Positions 35,549 to 46,241 of a DNA stretch of 64,000 nt are shown here, in pieces. Below the pieces are notes generated by a model that saw only the letters and a program-made list of their open reading frames with translations, had not been told where the DNA came from and ran no database searches. The DNA lies in assembly GCA_037127255.1 (NCBI GenBank), contig JBANSL010000018.1:17271175-17335174 (forward strand), given 5' to 3'. Source of the DNA: Persicaria tinctoria. Taxonomy: Eukaryota > Streptophyta > Magnoliopsida > Caryophyllales > Polygonaceae. Position numbers and translations under genes: made by a program. Numbering within the stretch: the stretch's first letter is position 1; every line of letters begins with the position of its first letter.

Positions 35549-35725
35549 AGAGTGATTCGGAGTGATTTAGTTCATTCGATTAAGATCGATAGATCAAGTA
35601 GAAACTGCATGTTAAATAGTAAACACAAAAACCCAGAAAAGTCTAGGTTATTGAAGTACCACAAAATACAAACACAAGTCAGCAGCATCATCACCCACAC
35701 AAAAATGGCATCAGACAATGACTAA
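35545..35725. repeat. flank repeat R, copy R3
   Basis: Landmarks AGAGTGATTCGGAGTGATTT, GATCGATAGATCAAGTAGAA and CAAAATACAAACACAAG correspond to the same order in R1, R2 and R4. Confidence 0.55.
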
Positions 35726-35734
35726 TGAATCTAT

Positions 35735-35880
35735 TTATGGGCTTGGGTATCAACGTTGGCATGATAATTAATTTTGTAGTCTTGGTTGAAAGTCGACATA
35801 AATGACATCTACTCCTCATTCTCGCGATTTAGTTTATCATTTTGTACATCGTATTTTATCTGTATCATCAATTACGGTGC
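35735..35880 (+). pseudogene. fragment of the hydrophobic module seen at 9521
   Basis: Reads in pieces as GINVGMIINFVVLVESRHK and LYIVFYLY, matching the GIN..TITFV..VESRHKWN and LYT.FYLC motifs of the 9588 frame. Stops follow ESRHK. It stops matching at about 35880. Confidence 0.5.
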
Positions 35881-36880
35881 TTTTCCCCGGACGAGCAACA
35901 ACAGCCGTCGCTGCCCTCAGTTGGAGAGGTTGAGCTCGCTGTGTTGGCGAGGAATGCAAGTGGACAAGAACATGGAGTACCGCAAGCAGGTGGACAAGAA
36001 CATGGAGTGTCTTGCTCTATTATGGGTATATTGATGCAAAATATCATTTTAACATGGAGTGTCTTGCTCTATTATGAGTATTAAATTTTCATTGCCACAT
36101 ATACATTTCATAATATATGACCATTTTTTTTCGAAGTAGTTGCTAGAGTTCTTAGTACTAGGAAAATTGGAAAGTTGGTCCCGGCCAGCTGGATCTCTTT
36201 AGTACTAGGAAAATTGGAAAGTTGGGGATTTTTTTAGTGGAAATTTTTGAACACCAATTTTGTGAAAGGATCAGAGTAAACTAGTAGGTATAGGGTTTCA
36301 TTTAAAAAAATTCCAAAATATCTAAAATACCCATTCTGAAATCTGAATTAATGTCCAGTGAAGACCTTCTTTAATCTGTGACTTTGTGTCATAAAAATTA
36401 AAAAATCAATTTTATATTTTAAATTAATCTCAATATTTTTATTTAAATACTGCAATGGCCAATTGTGTATTTATAAGGGGAAACACATAGCAATTGATTG
36501 CAATTGTGGTGACTGCAACTCTTCTGCACCCAAAATGCATCCACCCAACCAACCTCCAAAACCATGTTATGATCAAATTTTCCTTGTTTGTCTCAATTTT
36601 TTTTACAAGTAGCCCACGAATTTGTGCATTCACAAGAACCCACCTTTTTTTTCACTTATTTTTGGCATAGATCAATTCATTTCTTTATTTTTTTTTCCTT
36701 TTATTTTTGGAATATTTTGATCAAATGTCCATCTAGGATATCTAATTAAGTAAATGTCCATTTATTTTTAGCAATTAAGTAAATGTCCATATATTTTTAT
36801 AAACCCCAGACTACCCTTGTTTTATTTTATTAGATGTAGATCGACAATATAGAAAAAAAAGTGAAAAGACTCAGAACGCC
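35881..36880. other. non-coding stretch
   Basis: No gene recognised. Short tandem copies: CATGGAGTGTCTTGCTCTAT at about 36000 and 36053, and TAGTACTAGGAAAATTGGAA at about 36156 and 36199. Confidence 0.4.
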
Positions 36881-36993
36881 ATGGCTAAGGACAAGAACAA
36901 CGAAGATCAAATTGCTCAAATTGCTCCCATCATTCATCTTGAAGAGATTGTCGTCTCCACTGAAGAAGATATTAAGAACGCCATTCTCGATTT
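36881..36993 (+). pseudogene. RanBP1 first-exon fragment
   Basis: The ATG at 36881 (context GCCATGGCT) opens MAKDKNNEDQIAQIAPIIHL, then EEIVVSTEED..NAILDL. This follows the start of plant Ran-binding protein 1 (AQVAPIV.LEEV.VTTGEE...LDL), which stimulates RanGTP hydrolysis in nuclear transport. A donor GTGAGT at 36994 falls inside the last Leu codon, as expected for the intron before KSKLYRF. No later Ran-binding exon is found downstream; a minisatellite and channel relic E follow instead. It is a lone 5' exon. Confidence 0.55.
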
Positions 36994-37854
36994 GTGAGTT
37001 TCTCCATCTGTTCCCTTTCAATTGTTGTTTAGTTTTAGTGTTTCTAGGGTTTACAAGGGAATCCGAATTTAGTGATTCAATTTCGACATCGATTTCTGGT
37101 GACACCAATGTTTATTGACTGAATTTCAACATCGATTTCTAGTGGCTCCAATGTGTATAAACAATAATAAATACTCCACATGAAGCCCATCTTCTTGCTT
37201 TTGTAAGCTTTGCTTTTGATCCATCTCTGTCTATTTGTATTTGATGCTACCTAGCTATTCGTGGACTAAAAAATCTTTGAATTTAAGTTATACATATGAA
37301 ACTTAGGAACACACTCCACCTATTTGACAAAAATGCCCAATTCAAAACCTTAGAAATAAAGCTTTCTCCTTCTTTCTTTTTTATTCATAAGACTAATTTA
37401 ATCAATTTTTTTTGGCTTTGCATCAATGATTTGTTTCTAGATGTTATTAGTCACTAGTCATTACAGTGCTTGTGTATCTTTTGTTCGTTATTACAAGACC
37501 ATTAGACAAATTTCAATGTCTTATATGGAGTTATGAATTAGCCTTGGCGATCGTTGCCTTTCCATGGCCAGTTTTTTTCTTCGATTTCACTAAGCAATTT
37601 GTAGTTTAATTTGTTTGAATCTCCCCTTGTGAAATTGTGTTTGTTGGTGATGTTTTTCTAAAATTTCCATGTGTAATTGTTTTTTAGGTCGAGCTGAAGG
37701 TTGTGAAGGTACTCGAGGTCGGCCAATCCTGCGTGAGGCGTAGATGAAGAGGGCAGTTGAACACGAAGAAGATGAAGAGGATGAAGACGTTGGAGCCTGG
37801 ATGGGAGAGAAATTTGATGACAATGTTTTGTAGTTAGTGACAATAAGTTGATAA
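36994..37854. other. non-coding stretch after the RanBP1 exon
   Basis: AT-rich. A short acidic stretch (EHEEDEEDEDVGA near 37760-37800, plus strand) is open but too low in complexity to assign. No Ran-binding domain exon seen. Confidence 0.35.
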
Positions 37855-38215
37855 CACTATTTTATTGTTGGTGACAACAGATTACAAAAGTAGGTTGGTG
37901 ACAATAGATGGTGGTGATAATGTTCTCTGTTTAAGGATAATAGATTGGTGGCAATGTTTTGTAGTTGGTAACAATTGGTTTGTAACAATGTTTGGCGACA
38001 GTGTTCACTTGTTGGTGACAATAAGTTGGTGAAAATAATTTGATGAATGTGTTTCGTAGTTGTTGACAATAATAGTTGGTGACAATATTTTGTAGTTGGT
38101 GATAATATTTAGTTAGTGAAAATTGGCGGTGACAATATTTTATAGTAGATAACAAAAAATTGGTGACAATGTTGTGTAATTGATGACAATAGGTTGGTGA
38201 CAGTGTTCACTAGCT
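37855..38215. repeat. degenerate minisatellite, GTTGGTGACAATA family
   Basis: About fifteen imperfect copies of GTTGGTGACAATA with spacers such as TTTTGTAG or TGTTCAC, 15-35 bp apart. No fixed period. The minus-strand frames across it are repeats of the same phrase and not genes. Confidence 0.7.
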
Positions 38216-38550
38216 AGTACTATAGTCAAAGTGTGACAGTTACAACAATAAGTAGCGTTTACAACAATAAGGTAGGTAATAGGATAGTGTGGGTTGTGGA
38301 GAAAGGGAGTGATGATGTGACGGAATGACATAGATTAACTTACAACGAGAATGTATTTTTTATTGGTTTATTTAATAACGAAGAAGTAAGTGGTTAGCGT
38401 GGTATGTCTCAAATTCCACCGTGTGGAATTGATGCTTCTGGTGATGTCATTGGGATGGAGATGTTTTAGATTTAATAGTAGGTAGCAATAGATTCGACAC
38501 TTCAAAATTATCAATCAAATACGTTGTATTGATGCTTCTAGTGATTTCAC

Positions 38551-38760
38551 GTTTGCGGCTAGCGTTATCCTCGGATTCGACTTCCTGTTCCGAGACTGAT
38601 TGTGATCAGCAGCTAGAGCTACCACTCATGCGAGCGTATCTTGGCTTCATATCGACAGATCGGAGAGCATTAGATTCATTGGAGAGATCATTGCAATGGG
38701 CATGGGGATTTCTCACTTTTCTAGAGTATCAATTCCTTTGTATGACCAACTGATGAGTGT
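38551..38760 (+). pseudogene. Shaker-type K+ channel relic, S2-S3 part (copy E)
   Basis: FAASVILGFDFLFRD matches the S2 segment of copy D (FAVSIVLAVDLVFR), and later SIRFIGEIIAMG matches AARFIREIVVCI. A stop follows FLFRD. The end has a possible donor (GTGTAAG at about 38757). A second block at 38888-38957 after an acceptor (GTCGCAG) may correspond to exon 2 (MVF..ALLQTLIIADDL) but this is uncertain. Confidence 0.45.
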
Positions 38761-39854
38761 AAGTTCTCTAGCTATACTATATATATATATATATATCCTT
38801 AATGCTACATGTGTTATAATTAAGTGTAAAATAAACTATAGATCGATCTTAATGTGTTCGATCATATATTATATCAATCTTGTCGCAGTTGTGAACTTGA
38901 AGATGGTTTTCTTAACCGCCCTCTTGCAAACACTTATCATAGCAGATGATCTTAGGTACCTCCTTTCAACTCGATCTTTTTGCTTTTAAAAATGTATTTG
39001 GTACGTAGTTTAACTAATGATTCATGGTAGCATCTACGAGAATGTATTACATGTGTTATATATGCCCTCATTATCGTTGCGTTAAATTTCCCCTTTTCAC
39101 GCTTCTTTTAAGCTCAAGCAACCAATTCTAGCAGGTAATATGAGTACAATAAATTGGTGGCATCCTTAATTAGTCTATTTTTAGGTATGTTTTATGATTC
39201 TTTCTATACAGAAAAAGAAAATTTGGTCCTACACTCTTTTTCATGATATATTTTATGGCTCTATCATTTTGTCCGTTGCTGATCTTTTCGACCTCTCGAC
39301 TCACTAGACATGTCCAGTAGTCGAATTCTTTCTGGTTCAAAAAAAGAAAAAGAAAAAGAAAAAGTGGAGCTATCCTGTTATCGATCGATATTCGCAAACC
39401 AAAAGGCCTATTTTGCCATCTACAAAAGCCGAAGAAGTAGAATAGGATCGATCAAAAGATTGGTACGAAGTGCTCTTTGCAAGACATTGGTGGTCATGTT
39501 ATGCGTTTTATGACAATCCTCTTACCGCGGTGGAGAAAATGGGAAAAAGAGATCTTGTGGAGGAGGTATGTATGTACATTCTTGGTTCCTATCGATCTAT
39601 CTTGTTTTCTAGTTTTGAGCTTCCATCATTGTCACCTATCTTGATCTTCGATAATAAGTGTGGACATTGCAAGTGGCATTAAACGTACGTAGTAAACAAA
39701 AGTATGAATTCCTTCGAAATGTAAGTTTCCCCACCTTAATTCATGCTTTATAGTTTATAGTGTATATCACATTTGGAGGGGCAATCTGGTCATTCGGGAT
39801 TTGTCGATTCGAGTTAAAAATGATCATTTAAAATCAAACCTATTGACTGAATCT
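38761..39854. other. non-coding stretch
   Basis: AT-rich, with a (TA)n run at 38780 and a polypurine AAAGA run at about 39340-39364. An open stretch on the plus strand (39440-39560, ending before GTATGT) contains HWWSCYAFYDNPLTAVEKMG but has no recognised family. Confidence 0.35.
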
Positions 39855-42760
39855 CAAAGCATTTTTAGACTGCTTATGAATGTGCCATGAAAAGAAAAAC
39901 GCCTGCAGAGAAGGGTTTTGTGTCGAATTTGCACCAAGGAAGACATTGACGTTTCAATTTCGAAGCTGGAAGGAAAAAGAAGCTCTTGTGCTGATGCAGT
40001 GAAGTTTTGATGCTTGACCTGATGTAGTAAACTGCATGAGCTCAGATTCTTCCTCACACTCGGATCTTCCCTAACGAACCACATCAGCCAATCCACAATC
40101 CCACCTGACCTTTGTGGGAGGCCAACCCATCTCCACACAATGTCCCGAGCCTCGACGATCACAGCACAACGAAACCATAGGTGAAGCTCAGATTCTTCCT
40201 CTTGCTTACATAATGGGCACATCGCTGCGCGTCCACCTTTCCAATGCTTAACAATTCTTCCTGTTTTTAATCTGTCATGAGCTGCAATCCACGCGATAAA
40301 CGACCACTTCCAAGCAGAGCAGCCACCAAGCTCTTGTTCCAAGCCCGGAGTTGTTTAATACCCAACCCACCCTCTGCATACGGCTTGGAGACAACATCTA
40401 AGGCAACCACCCCACTCTTACTCCTGGCATGCCCACTCCACAAGAAGCTGCGATACATGCTCTCCAATCTGTGAACGGCTGCAGGAAGCATCAAGTTCTG
40501 TCCCCAGAACGAGAACAGCCCTCCTAACCCAGCCTTTATGATCTGGAGGCGCCCTGCATAGGAGATATTTTTTGTGGCCCAAACTCTGGTTCTGCTAGCA
40601 ACTTTCTGGAACAAAGGCTCCTACTCGGCGATGTTCACCCTTCGAGAATGAAGGGGAGTTCCAAGGTATGTGACGGGGAAAGAACCAGCAGCATACCCCA
40701 AGTGTGTAATAAGGTCTTTCCTCTCCTGCTCATTTACCCCCGCAATGTAGCAAGTGCTCTTTGCCGCATTAATCTTTAACCCCGAGCAAGCAAAGAATCT
40801 GTCCACACAACCCTGCAGCACCCGAATGGAGCCCAAGTCAGCTCTACAAAACAAAAGCAAGGTTCGTGAGGCACATCTCCTCACACACTTAGGGTGAAAG
40901 TTGAAATCTGGAATTTGAACCCCTTCTCGCAACATTCGGTTCAGAATTTCCATACACATAAGTACATAACAAAAAGGTAAGGAGATAGCGGGTCTCCTTG
41001 TCTCAGCCCTCTCCTCCCTCTAAAATATCCTTCCGGGGCTCCATATATAACCACTGACAAAGATGTAGACGTCACACAACCCATGATCACATGAACGAGC
41101 TTGGCAGGGAACTTAAGGTACAACAGATCAGCCCGTACAATGCCTTCTGGAGGTCTATCTTGAGTGTGCACCGGGGTGAAACACGCTTCGTGCTATAACC
41201 ATTTACAATCTCAAGAGCACCAGCGCAGTTCTGGGTAATCGAACGACCTGGTATGAAAGCACCCTGGTTCTCTCCAGCAGAGGTTTGATCCTTCCCACAA
41301 TGATCTTGCTCACAACTTTCATAATTGTGTTGCAGCACGACATGGGTCTAAAGTCCTTCACATAGGTTGGGTTTTTAACTTTCGGAATCAAGGAGACAAA
41401 GGTGGCATTAAGATGCTGCAGTACTCTACCATTCTGAAAGATTTCCAAAACGGCTCTATAGAAATCCTTTCCAAGAATCCCCCAACACCTCTTGAAAAAA
41501 TGGCTCCCAAACCCATTCGGGCCTGGGGACTTGTTTATTCCTATCAACCATAATGTTGTTTTAATTTCTTTTTTCTGTTGGAATAGCCTCTAAGCCCTCC
41601 TCAGCATAGCACTCCGGGATAGAAGCACCCTCCCCAACGTCTGGGAAGCGCTCACAAACAGATTCAGAGGCAAACAGCTGTTCAAAGTAGTTTAAGATGT
41701 GCTGTCTGTACAGATTGTCATTTTCCAGCAGCTCATCCTCTTCATTTCGCAGAGATATGATTGCATTGGCTGCCCTCATTTCTTTAACGCTCCTGAAGAA
41801 CATCGAGGAAGTCTCTTCACCCATTCGAATCCAATGGAGTTTGGCCTTCTGCGCAGTGAGACTTGTGAGTCTGCTCACATTTTCTCGTAACTCTTTTTCA
41901 ACCTGGGCAACTCTCTCAACAAGTGCAGCATTACTCTTCTCCTTAATCATTCTGATCTGAATCTCCTGGAGACAATCCTTATTCAGCTTGATTTGGTTCT
42001 GCAGCTCCGGAAAAACAGCCCGACCCCAAGCACGAATAGCATCCTTCACATTCTTTAGTTTAAGTGCAAAGATGAATTGCTTGGATCCTACAACCTTGGT
42101 GCGCCAGGCACAAGCGACCAGGGAACTAAACGCCTCCTCATTGCACCAAAAGTTGTTGAATTTAAAGGGAAACTTCCGGGATTTGAACTCATTCCTAAAC
42201 TTAACCACTGCTGGGGAGTGATCCGAACAGCTTGGGACATCAAAGAAGGCTTTAGTATTAGGCAAATAATCCTTCCACTCATCATTAACAAGGACCCTAT
42301 CAATTTTCCTTTCATTCCTCTCCAACCCTTGTTTCCTATTATTCCATGTATGTCGAGCCCCAATATACTCTCCAAATCACTCACATTGCAATCAGCCATC
42401 AATCTTTGCATCTCCTCAAAACAGTCGTGGCTAGCAGCAATAATGGGCCGTTTATCAGCCACCTCATAAATGCAGTTGAAGTCTCCAAGGACTACCCATG
42501 GTGAGGACATTTGACTCTCAATACTTCGCAGCTGTTCCCATAAGTCTAATCCGTCTTTTTTGTAGCTGTTCGCATACACAAAGGTGGCTTCAAACAGAAA
42601 GCTCCCATCACGAGTACCCACCTTACAATGCATCAGCTGAGGCAGACAAACAAGCACACTACCATCACAAAAAGGAAAGGGGCAATCCTCAAGTGGTTCT
42701 CCATCTACAGTTCCAAATGTATCAACCTTTTTTAATCACCCCCTGTCACCAGTTAAGTAG
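39855..42760 (-). pseudogene. inactivated LINE with endonuclease, RT and zf-RVT domains
   Basis: Read on the minus strand from about 42660 down: endonuclease (WVVLGDFNCIYE; KIDRVLVNDEW; CSDHSPAVV), RT start (GINKSPGPNGFG, FVSLIPKV, DFRPMSCCN), GAFIPGRSI, RRGLRQGDPLSPYLF, thumb region (INAAKSTCYIAGV, VTYLGTPLHSRR), the C-terminal segment (SYAGRLQIIKAGL, KPYAEGGLGIKQL) and zf-RVT (CPLCKQEEESELHLWFRC). The catalytic FADD box is gone: FCRADLG is preceded by CASRTLLL. Further frameshifts occur near 41550, 41203-41338, 40960 and 40615. No clear poly-A remains at the 39855 end. Confidence 0.85.
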
Positions 42761-43598
42761 GATAGTTATACAAAGAGATTAAAACCACAGCGAATTTGCA
42801 CCGTTTTTCGTTATTGAAAAGAAACGAAAACCAAATGAATAACTACTTAAACATTAGCTACTCGATGTATGTTCCTCAAATTTGATCAACCGGATCGTCA
42901 AACGACCCTCTATCAGTGAGGAAGAGTCCATCCTCTTGACACCGATAATTCGCTCCTCTCCACACAACAGTTTGTTGCTTCTCGAATGAGACGAGAATAA
43001 AAGGAACAAGGTCCTGCCCCCACAAGGAAATGAAAGAAATGTGTATAAATGAAAGTCAAATTCGAAATGTCAGGCAAATCAAACCAGCAAACAAACGCTT
43101 ACCTCAGTTTGATGCATATTTTCTTGCAATCACTGCAATCAAGGCCCTGTACAGCTAACCCTCTTTTCCTCATCTCCTTTGTTTCTTGCTGCACATTGAA
43201 TTCATTACTATACAGTCAAGGATGGCCACTTACTAGGTACAAGAAGAGTTCATTGGATTACCAAGCTTTGCCAAAGCCGGTACAGCTAACCCTCTTTTCC
43301 TCATCTTCTCTGTTTCCGCAATGCTTAGCCCGCCAATTGTTGTTTTGATTAGCTTTGGCTAGATGGGCTCTTGAGGCTTCCATAGCATTAGCGGAATAAC
43401 TGGCCTCTTCTTTGGATGGTAGTGTCTGCTTCTATATAAGACAAAAAGGCCACCATGTCTATGGATGATCTTACCAAATATTTTGTCCTAGAAAAGATGT
43501 GCAATTTCTTAGCAACTCGTCGATCAAATTGCACAATCAGGTCAAATAAGTAAATTGACTAGAAAGAGGTTGTATATTGTTATGACTAATAAAAATAC
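42761..43598. other. non-coding stretch
   Basis: No gene recognised. The phrase GGTACAGCTAACCCTCTTTTCCTCATCT occurs at about 43147 and 43278 in slightly different forms (131 bp apart). Confidence 0.35.
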
Positions 43599-45175
43599 CT
43601 CAAGGTGGGTGCAAACGTTTTTCATGCCAACAGTTGGAACACCCATACATTTCATCCTGACCGCCTCAGCGTGCTTCCAATGGTTGTGAATATCATCCAA
43701 CATGTTATGAGTAAGAACATCTCTCCCTATCAGAAATACAAAAAACATCCATATAGTGAAAAGCGAATTCAAAATACTCAGTTCATTTTGCTCCAAGGGA
43801 TTGCCACAATTGCGAAATCAAACTTTGGTCTTATTGCTCTCCCATCTTACTAGCAGAAAACAGATTTCAAATTCACCACCACTCATGTATATCTTTTAGT
43901 TATGTGTCCTTCCTTCGCTGTTCTGGATAACATCTACTCAATTATTGATCTAATTTATCCATTTTCTTGGTTGAACACCATACAAACCATAAAAAAAACC
44001 ACGCATTGTTGCATTTCAAAAAAATGAATGACATCACAATCGAAAATCATACTTCCATTGAAAGGATTTTTCTCATATTTCACATACTCTTTCATTCAAA
44101 ATGATAAAACAGTGCTCCTCATTCAACACAACATCATATGGACATCTGTTTTGCACAATCCAAAACAGTGCTCCAATCAAAGATGCAAAAACTATCGATA
44201 TAACAAAAAGCAATGATAAAAAAATCAATACTTTTGCTCCAAGAAGTTGCCCAGTGGTAAATTTGAACTTTAATCTTATTACTCTCCCACCTTACTAGCA
44301 GAAACGGATCGAATTCACCACCACACATGTTAGTTTCATGTCCTTCATTTGCTGTTCTGGGTAAAATTTATTCAATCTTCCAATCAAGTGTTGATCTAAT
44401 TTCTCTATTTTATTGGTTGAAAACCACACAAACAAACCATTAAAAAAACCATGCTTTGTTGCAATCCAAATAAAATAAAATATATGAATGACAGCACAAT
44501 CCGAAATCATACTTCCATTGAAAGGATTTTTCTCATATTTCAATTCACCCCATCTTTCATTCTAAGTGATAAAAAAAAAAGTGCTCCTCATTCAACACAT
44601 CAGCACACAACGTCATACACATTCCAATCAGAGATTCACCAACACTAGTGTAAATCTATTAATTTCATGTTCTCCATTCGCTATTCTGGATCACATTTAT
44701 TCAATAATCATCCACTCAATTATTGATCTAATCTATCCATTTTCTTGGTTGAGTCCAAAATCATACTTCTATTGAAAGGATTTTTTTCACATTTCACCCA
44801 ATCTTTCCTTCAAACATTCAGGCAACAGCAAGCAACCTCATACACATTCGAATCATCAATGACAGAAACTTAATAAAACCAAAATCTTTAGGATTGTTGA
44901 TAAATGCTATACAGACATAAACTTAGTAAAAAAAAAAAACTTACCTAGATTGATCTGCTTCTTAGTTAAAAGACTTTCCATGAACCATCTCCCAAATCTT
45001 CTTCCTCTTCTCCTCCAGTTTCGAATATGAGGCCGGAGCGCACACCCCATCCATTCTCGATCGACCCGGCCTGGGCCAAACGGGGAGTATTTGGGCTCGC
45101 GGAGTTCAATTGGACTGAAAGCCGGATCGGATTCAGTGTGCAGGTCGTAAGGCAAGGGCTTCGCACCGGTTTCAA
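43599..45175 (-). pseudogene. CRS2-associated factor (CRM domain), mitochondrial type, fragment
   Basis: Minus-strand exon 1 (about 45175-44945) reads AKPLPYDLHTESDPAFSPIE then LREPKYSPFGPGRVDREW, the conserved region before the first CRM domain of CRS2-associated factors, which bind group II introns in organelles. One base is missing after REWMG; in the shifted frame GVCAPASYSKLEEKRKKIWE follows, and the first frame resumes with LTKKQINL and a donor at 44944. Exon 2 (43726-43599) begins at an acceptor and reads GRDVLTHNMLDDIHNHWKHA, EAVRMKCMGVPTVGMKNVCT, HLE, then a donor. The intron is swollen by a tandem array (43800-44860). Later exons are missing. The upstream DNA was hit by a LINE fragment (45512-45890). 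Confidence 0.75.
43800..44860. repeat. tandem array with a period of about 450 bp
   Basis: Landmarks recur in order: CTTACTAGCAGAAA at 43847 and 44291; ATTGATCTAATTTATCCATTTTC at about 43942, 44391 (diverged) and 44722; CTTCCATTGAAAGGATTTTT at 44051, 44511 and 44767; GTGCTCCTCATTCAACACA at about 44111 and 44581. This gives two diverged full units and one shorter unit. No coding content. It lies within the intron of the CRS2-associated-factor relic. Confidence 0.65.
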
Positions 45176-45511
45176 GAGATTGATTCAGTATTTGGGGAGT
45201 GTTTGTTCTTCCTAATGCTCCCTCTCGGAGTTGATTGAGGATTGGCCGGAGATTGGGGGTTAGGGTTTTGGGAGCGGAAAGATGGGGGCGCGACGAAGGA
45301 GTACTAGGTTCGATCCGAAGCCTAGAGGTGGAGGCTGCGGAGGGAGGAGAGAGAGAAACGGAGAGAGGATTTTTGGCGGGAGAAGAGCATGTGTGAAGCG
45401 ATTTGGGGCTTCGTTGGTTTCAGAGAGAGAGGACTCAAACGTTCAACTGGTTTATCAAAATGATGGTCTAAAAGACTCTAAACTCTAAAGAGGCAATTTT
45501 TCATTCATTTT

Positions 45512-45890
45512 TGTTTTTTTTTTTTTTTTTTAAACGGAAAAAATTTGACCATAGAGCTGAGCTCTATCAGCCAAGATCATCCTTGCGGATGAGACTATGC
45601 AATAGAGAGTCATCAGGAGTCCAGATACCGTTGAAGGATGGAGTGATACGGGACAAGCGATCAGCTACCAAATTTGCTTCACGGAAGACATGACGAATCT
45701 CAACAGAACCAAAAAAGCCCAGCGAGACTAGACTGTTCGAGACAATCATTTCAGAGTCTCCAGTAGGCTTCCACATACCTTTCATACTTTTTATTATTGT
45801 TAAGTTGTTTCCTTCGATAATAAGATTCATTTTTGTGTTGTTTGGTTCATGACCGAATGAGATAACATCAACTACGAAACTCACAGGTTA
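45512..45890 (-). mobile_element. LINE 3' fragment with RNase H-like domain
   Basis: Minus-strand frame 45884-45567 reads LIIEGNNLTIIKSMKGMWKP and EIRHVFREANLVADRLSRI, the end of an RNase H-like (RVT_3) domain as found in plant LINE polyproteins. A poly-A tail follows as the T-run at 45512-45530 on the plus strand. Only the 3' end is present. Confidence 0.7.
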
Positions 45891-45901
45891 TCAATCACAT
45901 A

Positions 45902-46125
45902 CTCCCTCCGTCCAAAAATACATGGGCTTTTACTATTCATGTACGCTTTATTAGGAGCTAAAAACTATATAAAATATTAACTTTTTTATTAATTTTTTTA
46001 ATAATTACAAACTTATTATCAATAAGTTTGTAATTATATAAAAAAATTAATATTTTGTATAGTTTTTACCTTCTTAAAGAAGCGTGCGTGAATAGTAAAG
46101 TCCATGTATTTTTGGACGGAGGTAG
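45902..46125. mobile_element. Stowaway MITE
   Basis: Termini CTCCCTCCGTCCAAAAATACATG and the inverted CTACCTCCGTCCAAAAATACATG, flanked by TA on both sides (45900-45901 and 46126-46127). These are the standard ends and target of plant Stowaway (Tc1/mariner) MITEs. The 224-bp body can fold on itself almost completely. Confidence 0.85.
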
Positions 46126-46241
46126 TATTAAAGTACTTGGGAATTAGGAGTGGATTGGTTCATCTTAGAAAATCTTAGAAAATTGTATATGCATCATGTA
46201 ACTTCATATATCACAGACAGTCCTTTAAAAGAAAGCAGGTT

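Noticed and set aside
37741..37830. Acidic stretch EHEEDEEDEDVGA near the RanBP1 exon.
   Set aside because: It resembles the acidic part of RanBP1 N-termini only by composition, and is in the wrong order relative to the exon.
45027..45215. Plus-strand frame opposite the CRS2-associated-factor exon.
   Set aside because: It is the antisense shadow of the conserved REPKYSPFGPGRVDREW region on the minus strand.
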